Below are positions 32,380 to 41,280 of a DNA stretch of 64,000 nucleotides, in pieces. The stretch spans positions 1-64,000 of the forward strand of contig JAAYAX010000013.1 of the NCBI GenBank assembly GCA_012719175.1. The letters are read 5' to 3'. Source of the stretch: Methanomassiliicoccus sp. GTDB lineage: Archaea > Thermoplasmatota > Thermoplasmata > Methanomassiliicoccales > Methanomassiliicoccaceae. A program made the position numbers and the translations under genes. The notes beneath the pieces are model-generated. The model saw nothing but the letters and a program-made list of their open reading frames with translations. It was not told the DNA's origin and ran no database searches. The first letter of the stretch is position 1. Each line of letters starts with the position of its first letter.

Positions 32380-34008
32380 TCATGAGAGGAATACCCCCAG
32401 GGCTATGGCTACGAAGACCATCACCGATATGATGCTGTTGACGTTGAAAAAGGCGACGTTTATCCTGGTGAGGTCCGAAGGCCGGACCAGGAGGTGCTCT
32501 ACGATGAAAAGTGCCCCTATCAGCAGGAGGCACGCGAGGTAGGCAAGGCCCATAGGCAGCATCCAGTAGAGGGCGGCCAGGCTGGAGAAGCTGATGACGT
32601 GAAGAATCGATGACACGGCCAGGGCGGCCGGCACTCCCAGACGGGAGGGAATGGACCTCAGGCCCTCCTTTCGGTCGAAATCGATGTCCTGGCAGGCATA
32701 TAGTATGTCGAACCCGGCGATGTAAGTGGTCAGGGCCAGGCTGAGAACGGCCGTAGCCTCGGTGATCGTCCCTGCCACTGCCACGCTCGCCCCCAGGGGC
32801 ATGAGCCCGATGGATATGCCCAGGACGAGATGGCTGGCAGAGGTGAAGCGCTTGGTGTAGGAGTATCCCAAGAGGATGGCCAGTACGGGGAAGGATAGCA
32901 CGAAGCATAGAGGCGAGAGCATGGCCGCGGCTCCGACGAACACGATCGCTGAGAGGAGCGTGAACGATCCCGCCTGCTTCACCGAGAGCGTCCCCTGGGG
33001 GATGTGCCGCCCGCTGGTGCGGGGATTCCGGCTGTCGATCCCCGCATCCACGATGCGGTTGAAGCCCATGGCCGCGGACCGCGCCCCTACTATGGCCACT
33101 ATTATCCACAGGACCATCTCTAAGGTGATGATGTGATCGGTGCTGAGTATCACCAGGGCCGCCAGCCCGAAGGGAAGGGCGAACACCGTGTGGCTTATCT
33201 TAATCATGTGGGCGTAGTTCACGGCCTTGTCCCAGGACCCCCCCTCTCCCTGGTCATCCTCCGCTGCCCGCGTCCAGCGGCACACGCGGCGCTCCAGGTA
33301 GGTGAACGATTCATAAATGGCGATGCCCAGGATGCTCATGGCCAGTATACCGACGTATATCTCGGTATAGTTACCCCAGGTCCAGGCGTTCGTTATCATA
33401 TAGCCAAGTCCCGAGGTTCCCGCGAACGTCTCGGCGAAATACAGCACCGAGATGGAGGTCCCCGTGATTATGCGAAGGGCGGTGAAGCAGGAGGGCAGGG
33501 CCGCGGGGATCACCGCCTCCCTGATGATGTCCCCCTCCGATGCCCCCATGGACCGCATGGAGTCGATGTACTTGCGGTCCAGGCCGCTCACCCCTTCCTT
33601 GGTGGCGACCAGGATCTGGAAGAAGACCACCAGGGTGATGAGCAATATCTTCGATAGGTCTCCGAGGCCGAAGAGCAGGATCATCACCGGCAGGAACACC
33701 ATCTTGGGGATGGGATAGGTCAAGAAGATCAGGGGGCTGACATAGCGATCGGTCTTGCGATCATAGCCGATCATTATCCCTAGAGGGAAGGCCAGAAGCC
33801 ATGCCAGGGCGATGCTGGAGAGCACCCGGAAGGTGCTGGCTGCGAAGTTCGACCAGAACGTCGAGGTGCCGACCGCGGCCGCGAACGCCCTCAAGGTCTC
33901 CTCCGGACCTGGTAGTACCGGGGAGTTCAGGAGGACCGCGGCCACCTTCCACGCCAGAAGGCATGCGGCCAGGGACAGGGCGTATCCCAGCAGGCGCTGC
34001 TTGTTCAT
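32380..34008 (-). CDS. ABC permease joined in frame to a UbiA prenyltransferase
   Basis: As given, one frame codes for 542 residues with two parts. Residues 1-245 are an SsuC/TauC-type permease with about six membrane segments and the ATPase-contact motif MGASEGDIIREAVIPAALP (153-172). Residues 263-542 are a UbiA-type prenyltransferase with NRIVDAGID (317-325) and DIDFDRKEGLRSIPSRLG (441-458), the two Asp-rich motifs of MqnP-like members. ATG 34008 overlaps the ATPase stop as ATGA. A run of seven C (33238-33244; G on the coding strand) sits at the junction. With six, the permease would stop at TGA 33221-33219, overlapping GTG 33222 where a normal UbiA would start. Fusion or two genes: both remain open. 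Confidence 0.8.
   Translation of the reverse strand: MNKQRLLGYALSLAACLLAWKVAAVLLNSPVLPGPEETLRAFAAAVGTSTFWSNFAASTFRVLSSIALAWLLAFPLGIMIGYDRKTDRYVSPLIFLTYPIPKMVFLPVMILLFGLGDLSKILLITLVVFFQILVATKEGVSGLDRKYIDSMRSMGASEGDIIREAVIPAALPSCFTALRIITGTSISVLYFAETFAGTSGLGYMITNAWTWGNYTEIYVGILAMSILGIAIYESFTYLERRVCRWTRAAEDDQGEGGSWDKAVNYAHMIKISHTVFALPFGLAALVILSTDHIITLEMVLWIIVAIVGARSAAMGFNRIVDAGIDSRNPRTSGRHIPQGTLSVKQAGSFTLLSAIVFVGAAAMLSPLCFVLSFPVLAILLGYSYTKRFTSASHLVLGISIGLMPLGASVAVAGTITEATAVLSLALTTYIAGFDILYACQDIDFDRKEGLRSIPSRLGVPAALAVSSILHVISFSSLAALYWMLPMGLAYLACLLLIGALFIVEHLLVRPSDLTRINVAFFNVNSIISVMVFVAIALGVFLS
33238..33244. other. Homopolymer at the permease-UbiA junction
   Basis: Seven C on the plus strand, G on the coding strand. 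It decides whether permease and prenyltransferase are one frame or two. The alternative (six bases) gives a GTGA overlap like the ATGA overlap upstream in the same operon. Confidence 0.85.
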
Positions 34009-34751
34009 AGGCCCTCCACCGCCCGGCGGACCTCTCTGCATACGGCGAAGAAGCGCTCGTCGCTGCGGTATCCCTTACCTCCGGCGTCAGGATTGGGGAC
34101 GATAGCGCGAATTCCGCACGGACGGCCGCCTAGGACCATGATCTCATCCCCCAGGAATACTGCCTCCTCAATGCTGTGGGTCACAGTGACCATGGTGAGC
34201 CCCTTCTGCTCACGGACCTCCAGCAGGGTGTTCTGCAGCCTCTCCCGGGTGAGGGTGTCCAGCGATGAGAATGGCTCGTCCATCAGCAGGATGGAGGGCT
34301 CCATGACCAGAGCCCTGCCTATCGCCAGCCTTTGTCTCTCGCCCCCGCTCATCCTGCTGGGGTAGTCGTCCTCATGGCCTTCCAGATCGAGGTATTTGAT
34401 GATCTCCCGGGCACGGCGGTCCTGCTCCCCCTTGGGGACGCTCCTGATCCTCATGCCCAGGCAGATGTTGCCCCATACTGTCTTCCAGGGGAGGAGGCCG
34501 AAGTCCTGGAGGATCATCCCCACCTCCCGGGAAGGTCCCTTGACCTCCCGGCCTTCGATAAGGACCTTGCCCGACGTCGGCCGCGTCAGGCCGGCCAGCA
34601 TGTAAAGTAGAGTGCTTTTACCGCAGCCTGAAGGTCCTATAATGGTCAATGAACGTCCGCTCTCTACCGAGAATGACAAATCCTCGATGACCCTGATCTC
34701 AGGAGCGAACTCTTTGGTGAGCCCCTCGGCAGTAAGCATTCGTTCACCCAT
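34005..34751 (-). CDS. ABC importer ATPase (SsuB/TauB type)
   Basis: The 248-residue ATPase drives the importer with the permease that follows. Walker A is GPSGCGKST, the signature is MSGGERQRL, Walker B is ILLMDEPFSSLD, and the switch His is in TVTHSIEEA. This subfamily serves nitrate, sulfonate, taurine, thiamine-precursor and other small anions. Start ATG 34751 overlaps the binding-protein stop by eight bases; ATG 34739 is the other choice. Together with the binding protein and the permease it is a complete importer, placed before three quinone-type enzymes. Confidence 0.93.
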   Translation of the reverse strand: MGERMLTAEGLTKEFAPEIRVIEDLSFSVESGRSLTIIGPSGCGKSTLLYMLAGLTRPTSGKVLIEGREVKGPSREVGMILQDFGLLPWKTVWGNICLGMRIRSVPKGEQDRRAREIIKYLDLEGHEDDYPSRMSGGERQRLAIGRALVMEPSILLMDEPFSSLDTLTRERLQNTLLEVREQKGLTMVTVTHSIEEAVFLGDEIMVLGGRPCGIRAIVPNPDAGGKGYRSDERFFAVCREVRRAVEGL

Positions 34752-35703
34752 GCAGTCCCGTCGCCATCACGTCGTTGAAGGAGAACCGCTCTGTGAGTAT
34801 TCCGATATCCATCATCCAATCCTGAACCCTTTCCAGGTCCTCCCCCGCGGGGAGGGTCACGGGCGACAGAGGCGGGAAGGCGAAGGTGTTCCGGAGCTCC
34901 TCCGGGAAGTGGAGCTTATCATACAATACCTGGCTGTATCTCCATGGGTCCTCGTTGACCTTGGCAACACTGGCATTGTAGGCTTTCAGGAAGCTCTTGG
35001 CTGCCTGTTGGTTCTCGGAGATCCAATCCCCCCTCAGGGCGATCACGGTGGCGGTGGTGTTGACCGCGCGGTCATCCGTAAGCAGGATCGCACCATCACT
35101 TATCGCCCGTGTCACGAATGGTTCCGGGAGAACGGCAACGCTGATCTGGTCAGAGAGCAGGGAGCTGTACCGGATGGGGATGGCCGGGACCTGCTGGACC
35201 AATACCTCATCGGTTATCCCGTTGGCCGTCAGCATCTCGGTCATGAAGTACTCGGAGATGGACGCCACCGAGGTCGCGATGGACGTCCCGTTCAACTGCG
35301 TGATGTCACTGATGCCCGAGTTCGGTGAGGCCAGGATAGCGAACATGCGGTTGTCCGCTAGCGTTCGGTAATCGACCGTGACGACCCTCACGTCCATCGT
35401 CTTCCTGAGGACGAGGGTGTTGACGAGGTCTCCGAAGTATCCCTGAATGCTTCCAGCCGTGAACGCCGCGTCCCGCTCCAAGGCGCTATTGAACTCCACG
35501 AGCTGAACGTCGATGCCCTCCTGATCGAACAGTCCCTCCTCTTCGGCCACATGGAGGGGCAGGGTATCGATGACGGGGAGAACCCCAATCCGCAACACCT
35601 TGGTCTCCTCCTTGGGAGTCGATGCCATAAAGGCTCCCGCCGCCACCACCACCGCGACCAAGATCAGGGCGATGATGAACAAGATCCTGTTCCGTTTCAC
35701 CAT
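34744..35703 (-). CDS. Membrane-anchored substrate-binding protein of the quinone-linked importer
   Basis: The 319-residue protein begins with a basic stretch and one membrane segment, ILFIIALILVAVVVAAGAF (7-25), and no lipobox Cys, so it is a signal anchor or cleaved signal. The rest is a NitT/TauT/SsuA-type binding protein, with VLRIGVLPVIDTLPLHVAEE at the start of the mature part, HVAEEEGLF and SDQISVAVLPEPF. Such proteins bind small organic anions. MqnA and MqnD of the futalosine menaquinone route share this fold, from general knowledge. ATG 35703 has GGAG eight bases upstream. The open frame upstream to 35895 is not supported by a ribosome site. Confidence 0.83.
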   Translation of the reverse strand: MVKRNRILFIIALILVAVVVAAGAFMASTPKEETKVLRIGVLPVIDTLPLHVAEEEGLFDQEGIDVQLVEFNSALERDAAFTAGSIQGYFGDLVNTLVLRKTMDVRVVTVDYRTLADNRMFAILASPNSGISDITQLNGTSIATSVASISEYFMTEMLTANGITDEVLVQQVPAIPIRYSSLLSDQISVAVLPEPFVTRAISDGAILLTDDRAVNTTATVIALRGDWISENQQAAKSFLKAYNASVAKVNEDPWRYSQVLYDKLHFPEELRNTFAFPPLSPVTLPAGEDLERVQDWMMDIGILTERFSFNDVMATGLHG

Positions 35704-35854
35704 GAGATCAGCTCCGATGCGACCGTCCTTATCGGCCGATAATGTCGGCCCCCTCTTAATATGTTGCCAGAGCGGCCGGACGGAGGTGATGGGGAAGGGC
35801 TCACTTGAAAGAAATGAGAAAAAGGAAAGAGTTAGGGGTTTGTCCACGGTTCGC

Positions 35855-37132
35855 TTACACCAGGTCGTAGTACTTGTACGCCTCAGCGCCTTCATTGAGG
35901 CAATACTGCACCTTGGTGAAGTCCTTTTTGAGCTCCCACACGTCCTTCTTCACCGTTTCCGGGTTCTCCTTCTTGACGATGACCCGGTAGATCAGGCGGG
36001 CGACCTCTTCCATCTCCCCTTTCTCCATGCCCAGGCGGGTAAGCTCCTGCGTGCCCAGCCTCAACCCCGAGGGCTTTACGGAGCTGGTATCGCCGGGAAG
36101 CATGTTCTTGTTGGTGATGATGTTGGCATTCTCCAGGTCAAGTGCGCACTGGGCCCCGCCGCCGTGCTTGGCCACGCTGATGGCCAGGGTGTGGGACTCC
36201 GTGAAGCCGAGATGGGGACACATCACATCGATGCCCATCTCATAGAGGGCGCTGCCCAAGGCCTTGGCGTTCTTGATGACCTGACCAGCATACTGCTTGC
36301 CGTAGATCTCGAACTCCGCCATGGTGACCGCGAGGGCGGCCATGGCATGAAGGTGGTGGGAGGAGGTCACACCAGGGAAGGCCGCCTTCTGCAGTTTGGC
36401 CTGGACATCGTCACTGACCTTGTCTGCGATGATTATACCGTGGTTGGGGCCGGGGAACGTCTTGTGAGTGCTAGCGGATATTATCTGTACGCCTTCCCGC
36501 AGGGGATCCTGGAACTTGCCGCCGGCGATGAGGCCGAGCACGTGAGCGGCATCGTACCATACCGCGCAACCAGCTTCCTGCAGAGCATCCTGAATCTCCT
36601 TGATGGGTGTCGGGAAAAGGAACACCGATAGACCGAACTGGGCGACCTTGGGCTTCTCCCGAACCAGGAATTTTTTGGTGGCATCCACGTCAAGGTTCCA
36701 GTTCTTGTAGTCCCAGGGGTAGTGCACCGGGTTCAGACCCCTCAGGCCGACCGCACCGAACGGTGCGGTGGAGATGTGAGCACCCGATGCCAGCTCCGGG
36801 GTGGCTATCTTGTCGCCTGGTTTGGCCAGCGCGAACAGCACTGCGATGTTGGCCACCGTGCCGGATGTCGGGCGCACATCCACGAACTTGGCCTTGAATA
36901 TCTTCCTGGCCAGCTCCAGGCACTTCAACTCCACCTTGTCCACATAGATGTTGCCTTGGTAGTACCTCTTGCCGGGAAGGCCTTCCGCGTACCGATCATG
37001 GAAATCGGATATCATCATCTCCTTTGCAAGGGGGCTAATGAGGTTCTCCGAGGCGATCATGGGGAGCGACTCTTCGAACCATTTGGTATGGGCTTTGACC
37101 TGGTCCTTAATCCAGTATGCATCTTCCTTCAT
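35855..37132 (-). CDS. glyA: Serine hydroxymethyltransferase, archaeal type
   Basis: The 425-residue PLP enzyme moves a one-carbon unit between serine and a tetrahydropterin. Motifs are the N-terminal SLPMIASENLISP, YAEGLPGKRYYQG, and the PLP-Lys in ISASTHKTFPGPNHG. The sequence diverges from bacterial GlyA in the way the archaeal forms do. ATG 37132 starts MKEDAYWIKD; the open frame upstream adds nine residues without support. A TATA-like ttattttta on the minus strand lies at about 37166-37174. The gene is separate from the binding protein by 151 bases. Confidence 0.95.
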   Translation of the reverse strand: MKEDAYWIKDQVKAHTKWFEESLPMIASENLISPLAKEMMISDFHDRYAEGLPGKRYYQGNIYVDKVELKCLELARKIFKAKFVDVRPTSGTVANIAVLFALAKPGDKIATPELASGAHISTAPFGAVGLRGLNPVHYPWDYKNWNLDVDATKKFLVREKPKVAQFGLSVFLFPTPIKEIQDALQEAGCAVWYDAAHVLGLIAGGKFQDPLREGVQIISASTHKTFPGPNHGIIIADKVSDDVQAKLQKAAFPGVTSSHHLHAMAALAVTMAEFEIYGKQYAGQVIKNAKALGSALYEMGIDVMCPHLGFTESHTLAISVAKHGGGAQCALDLENANIITNKNMLPGDTSSVKPSGLRLGTQELTRLGMEKGEMEEVARLIYRVIVKKENPETVKKDVWELKKDFTKVQYCLNEGAEAYKYYDLV

Positions 37133-37378
37133 AATAGTTACCGGCCTGAAATAAGGCAAGTTGTAAAAATAAGTGTTGCAGGAACAGAATGAACAAATCT
37201 GATGATTATCACGTACCTGAAATGATAACGCTTCAAAGCCTCAAATGAGGGGACATGATGCCAACTTTCGATGAACGTGATCAATTGAGGTTTTAAAAAT
37301 GTGTGATAGGGCTCCCGGGTTCGCTCAGTGATATTATTATCAATGTTAATATAAATGTGTACCTTATTTTTTACCTCT
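37133..37378. other. Divergent promoter region of glyA and the next gene
   Basis: No gene is visible in this AT-rich space. It holds a TATA-like stretch for glyA, an inverted pair TTATCA-n11-TGATAA (37206-37228), and AT-rich ttaatataaatg (37346-37357) before the plus-strand gene. A stretch with ggttcgc (37318-37324) looks tRNA-like only locally; no cloverleaf can be made. Confidence 0.5.
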
Positions 37379-37771
37379 ATGAGCCAATCCTACACCCGCA
37401 TGGTAAAGACCGTTGGAGATGCGAACATAATATTCGATCGAATGACCGACCTGCTGAGGGCCAAGGGATTCAGGGTCATCAACGCCGAGAAGCCCAGCCT
37501 TATCGTCGCCGATAGAGGACTTGTAAGGCCGACCAGGAAGCTTTGGAAGTCCTCACACAGCCTCGTGATCGCGTTCCATAAGATGGACGACTGCCCCGCC
37601 TTATCGTTCACCTACATCATGAGCGACATGTGGGACCGCACTCCTGGTGACGAGATCTACATGAACAATGAGATCAACGAAATCGTTGGTAACATGAACA
37701 TGAACACCTCTACCATCGACATCTCATCTCTCCAGAACCGCATGCCTCAGACATCCGTTTCCTACAACTGA
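37379..37771 (+). CDS. Conserved-looking protein, unknown function
   Basis: The 130-residue protein begins MSQSYTRMVKTVGDANIIFD and looks like a compact alpha/beta domain, with no membrane segment, signal or Cys pairs. The end has two Asn-rich stretches (GNMNMNTS). ATG 37379 is preferred because the AT-rich promoter lies just upstream; the open frame begins at 37355. I do not recognise the family. It is followed by an intergenic gap and a convergent sugar isomerase gene. The coding structure is normal, so I believe it is real. Confidence 0.6.
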   Translation: MSQSYTRMVKTVGDANIIFDRMTDLLRAKGFRVINAEKPSLIVADRGLVRPTRKLWKSSHSLVIAFHKMDDCPALSFTYIMSDMWDRTPGDEIYMNNEINEIVGNMNMNTSTIDISSLQNRMPQTSVSYN

Positions 37772-37888
37772 GCGTAAGGGAACGTCGATCATCTGGGATA
37801 AGGTTCTATCTGTCGTGAGAGGTTCGGCCAGATGGTGGTCAGGACCCTCAGCTACCAAACCCTTTACCGGTTTTAACTTTTCTTCAGC

Positions 37889-38926
37889 TCAGCCCAATCT
37901 TTTCTTTAGTTCTGATATTGAAGATACTGGCATGGGGTCAATGCCCTGGAGCATGGCAAGATAGAAGCTGACGTGGTCCCCCAGGACTATACCTCTCATC
38001 ACGCTCTCCAGGGACGTCTCGCCTTTGAGGTCCACTATCAACGGGTCCAGGCCGAAATCTTCGAATATGGATATCGTGGCCTTGACGATCTCCGCCATCA
38101 TCCCTCGGTCCGATGAGGCGCGCAGGAACACCGGCCTGTTCTTGCCATCCTTGGCACCGTCCACCCATCCCACTATCTGGTTGTGATCCGCCTCGGGCAG
38201 TTCGCCGTAAAGGCACAGCATCTTGGAGTTCTCATTTATCTGGGTCTGCCAGCGGCGGCCTGCCGAGCGCACGTTCCGTGAGGAATAGATGAAGGGAAGG
38301 GTCCCGGCCATTCCTATAGCGATCTTCTTTCCAGGGTTGTCCTCGGTGGGGGTGTGCGCGGAGCAGGAGCGGACGTCCTCCTCCAGCGAAGGGACCATCC
38401 TCTTGAGGTCGGTGGCCACTGGAGCAATTCCTACGCTCTCCAAAACGATCGCGGCACTTCCCAAGAGATGGCCCAGTGCGGCCCGAGGCTGGAGCCCCGG
38501 CGGTACCCGCACGATGCTCTCGCCGTTAGCCTCGGACAGCTGCAGCAGCCTACCTCCAGAAGTGATAACGGCGATACGGGTGCCGCGGCGCTGGGCCTCC
38601 GCATGCATGGCCAGGGTCTCCCTGGTATTGCCAGAGTAAGATAATAGTATGGTGAGGGTCTCCTCATCGACCCAACCAGGCAGGCGCACGTCCCTGACCA
38701 CGGAGACCATGGTGTCCGTGGTTCCCATCAAGTGATCGCACAGGACATCGGCCCCCATGGCCGAACCCCCTAGGCCACACAGGCATACCTTTCTGTACCC
38801 CTTTTCGATGTTGAGCTCCTTCGATAGGGAGGCGAGCAGTTGCTGGGGAAGGGCAGCCATTTGGCCGAGCATATTGGAGGCATCGACCTGGGCCAGGCCG
38901 GAAGCGTCATCCAGGGTCAGGGGCAT
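37889..38926 (-). CDS. Bifunctional phosphoglucose/phosphomannose isomerase (SIS domains)
   Basis: The 345-residue protein interconverts glucose-6-phosphate and fructose-6-phosphate, and mannose-6-phosphate, as the archaeal bifunctional PGI/PMI does. First SIS domain: CGLGGSAMGADVL, then LLSYSGNTRETLA for sugar-phosphate binding. The second SIS domain is around residues 180-330, with NENSKMLCLYGELPEADHNQ, whose Glu and His match the catalytic residues of the family. ATG 38926 has GGAGGGG just upstream; the longer frame to 38995 has no site. It is divergent from the riboflavin operon. Confidence 0.88.
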   Translation of the reverse strand: MPLTLDDASGLAQVDASNMLGQMAALPQQLLASLSKELNIEKGYRKVCLCGLGGSAMGADVLCDHLMGTTDTMVSVVRDVRLPGWVDEETLTILLSYSGNTRETLAMHAEAQRRGTRIAVITSGGRLLQLSEANGESIVRVPPGLQPRAALGHLLGSAAIVLESVGIAPVATDLKRMVPSLEEDVRSCSAHTPTEDNPGKKIAIGMAGTLPFIYSSRNVRSAGRRWQTQINENSKMLCLYGELPEADHNQIVGWVDGAKDGKNRPVFLRASSDRGMMAEIVKATISIFEDFGLDPLIVDLKGETSLESVMRGIVLGDHVSFYLAMLQGIDPMPVSSISELKKRLG

Positions 38927-39042
38927 GCCCCTCCATATCAACAGACCGTATATTATTTGATTGATTGTGGGCACCGACTGCCGTAGATTGGCCACCCTGG
39001 GGGATTACTGTCTCAACAAAATCTTTGGTAGCTACCGGAGAG

Positions 39043-39051
39043 ATAAAATAT
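39043..39051 (+). promoter_or_regulatory. TATA box of the riboflavin operon
   Basis: ataaaatat lies 33-41 bases before the ribB start GTG 39084. It supports that start over the longer open frame beginning at 38961. The leader would be about 12 bases, with an aaaggtgat ribosome site. Confidence 0.45.
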
Positions 39052-39083
39052 GGCGCCCCCTATCGGACGAAAAAGGTGATGAT

Positions 39084-39784
39084 GTGGATAATTTGAGGGA
39101 GGCCTTCAACGCGCTGCGCTCCGGTAAGTTCGTGCTGATATTCGATTCGGACAGCAGGGAGGCGGAGACTGACATGATGATCGCCTCCGAACATGTGACC
39201 TATGAGAGCATCCGCACCCTCCGGAAGGAGGCGGGCGGTCTGATCTGCACCACTGTCCCTGCAGAGGTTTGGAAGAAGCTGGACCTCCCCTTCCTGGCAG
39301 AGCTGTTCGCGGAGTCCTATTCCAAGCACCCCGTGCTTAAGGTGCTGGCCCCGAACGACCTGCCGTACGACACCAAATCGGCGTTCTCCCTGACCATTAA
39401 CCACCGGAGGACCTTCACGGGGATACCGGACGCGGACCGTGCCCTTACCATCATGGAGTTCTCGAAGTTGGGAAGCGGTCTGAACGGTCTCGATCCTGAT
39501 CTTGCGCGGGAGGAGTTCGGTAAGAACTTCCGCGCTCCCGGTCATGTGTTCCTACTCAACTCCCAGCAGGGAATGCTCAACGACAGGAGAGGGCACACTG
39601 AGCTTTCCTCCGCCCTTCTCAAGATGGGCGGGATGTTCCCCTCGGCCACCATCTGTGAGATGATGGGCGATGATGGCAAGGCTCTTACCAAGGACAAGGC
39701 TCAAGATTATGCCCGACGATACGGCCTGAACTACCTCGAGGGTGCGGAGATCATCGAGGCATGGCAGGGCAGCAAGTGGTCACA

Positions 39785-39788
<4 letters not shown>
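39084..39788 (+). CDS. ribB: 3,4-Dihydroxy-2-butanone-4-phosphate synthase
   Basis: The 234-residue enzyme makes the four-carbon unit of riboflavin from ribulose-5-phosphate. Motifs are LRSGKFVLIFDSDSREAETD (metal and substrate), EAGGLICTTV, TINHRRTFTGIPDADRALTI and GHTELSSALLKMGGMFP. The order matches archaeal RibB. I chose GTG 39084 because it has an aaaggtgat site and a TATA box; the open frame starting at 38961 would put residues before any promoter. The stop overlaps ribL as ATGA. Confidence 0.92.
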
Positions 39789-40698
<910 letters not shown>

Positions 40699-40702
40699 TG
40701 AC

Positions 40703-41113
40703 ATGAAGAAGTACAATATTGGGATAGTGGTATCTGAGTTCAATTTTGACATCACCTCGATGATGTTGGAGCGGGCGAAGGCGCACGCCGCCTTCCTGGA
40801 TGTGAACGTGAGCAGGGTCATCTCCGTCCCTGGGGTTTACGACATGCCCCTGGCCATAAAGAAGTTGCTGGAGGACCAGGGCATCGATGGAGTGGTCACC
40901 CTAGGTTGCGTGATCGAAGGAGAGACCGATCATGACCAGGTGGTCATCCAGCATGCCGCCCGCAAGATCATCGACCTCAGCCTCCAGTATGAGAAGCCGG
41001 TGTCCCTGGGCATCAGCGGACCGGGCATGACCCGCCTGCAGGCGGAAGAGAGGATCGAGAAAGGGCGTGATGCGCTGGAAGCTTGCGTCAAGCTCCTCAA
41101 GAACCTTGAGTGA
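40703..41113 (+). CDS. ribH: 6,7-Dimethyl-8-ribityllumazine synthase
   Basis: The 136-residue enzyme forms lumazine from the ribB product and the pyrimidine intermediate. Motifs are GIVVSEFNFDITSMMLERA, VPGVYDMPLAIKKLL, and GCVIEGETDHDQVV with the His that acts in catalysis. Length is right for archaeal RibH, which forms capsids or pentamers. It ends the four-gene operon ribB-ribL-ribC-ribH. Upstream enzymes, from GTP to the pyrimidine, are not in this window. Confidence 0.96.
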   Translation: MKKYNIGIVVSEFNFDITSMMLERAKAHAAFLDVNVSRVISVPGVYDMPLAIKKLLEDQGIDGVVTLGCVIEGETDHDQVVIQHAARKIIDLSLQYEKPVSLGISGPGMTRLQAEERIEKGRDALEACVKLLKNLE

Positions 41114-41280
41114 AGCGCTTTCCTTCAAACCCCTTTTTATTTGTTTTGACCAAGAGCGCATGTTCTACATCCGGCATTAACGGCAGGCGTCCCATGCCAA
41201 TTGATTTAGCTACGGCATGAAAAGGCTAAAAAACGAGGAGTGAAGGGGTTTGTATTATCAGGGGCGTTGACTCGGGCTGC

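Noticed and set aside
33133-33657. Long plus-strand frame opposite the permease-UbiA gene
   Set aside because: It lies fully opposite a gene with clear family motifs, has no ribosome site, and its composition is His/Arg/Gly-rich as expected from the opposite frame.
37300-37345. tRNA-like stretch with gggttcgctc
   Set aside because: The T-arm-like sequence has no partner arm, no acceptor stem and no anticodon arm that can be folded around it.
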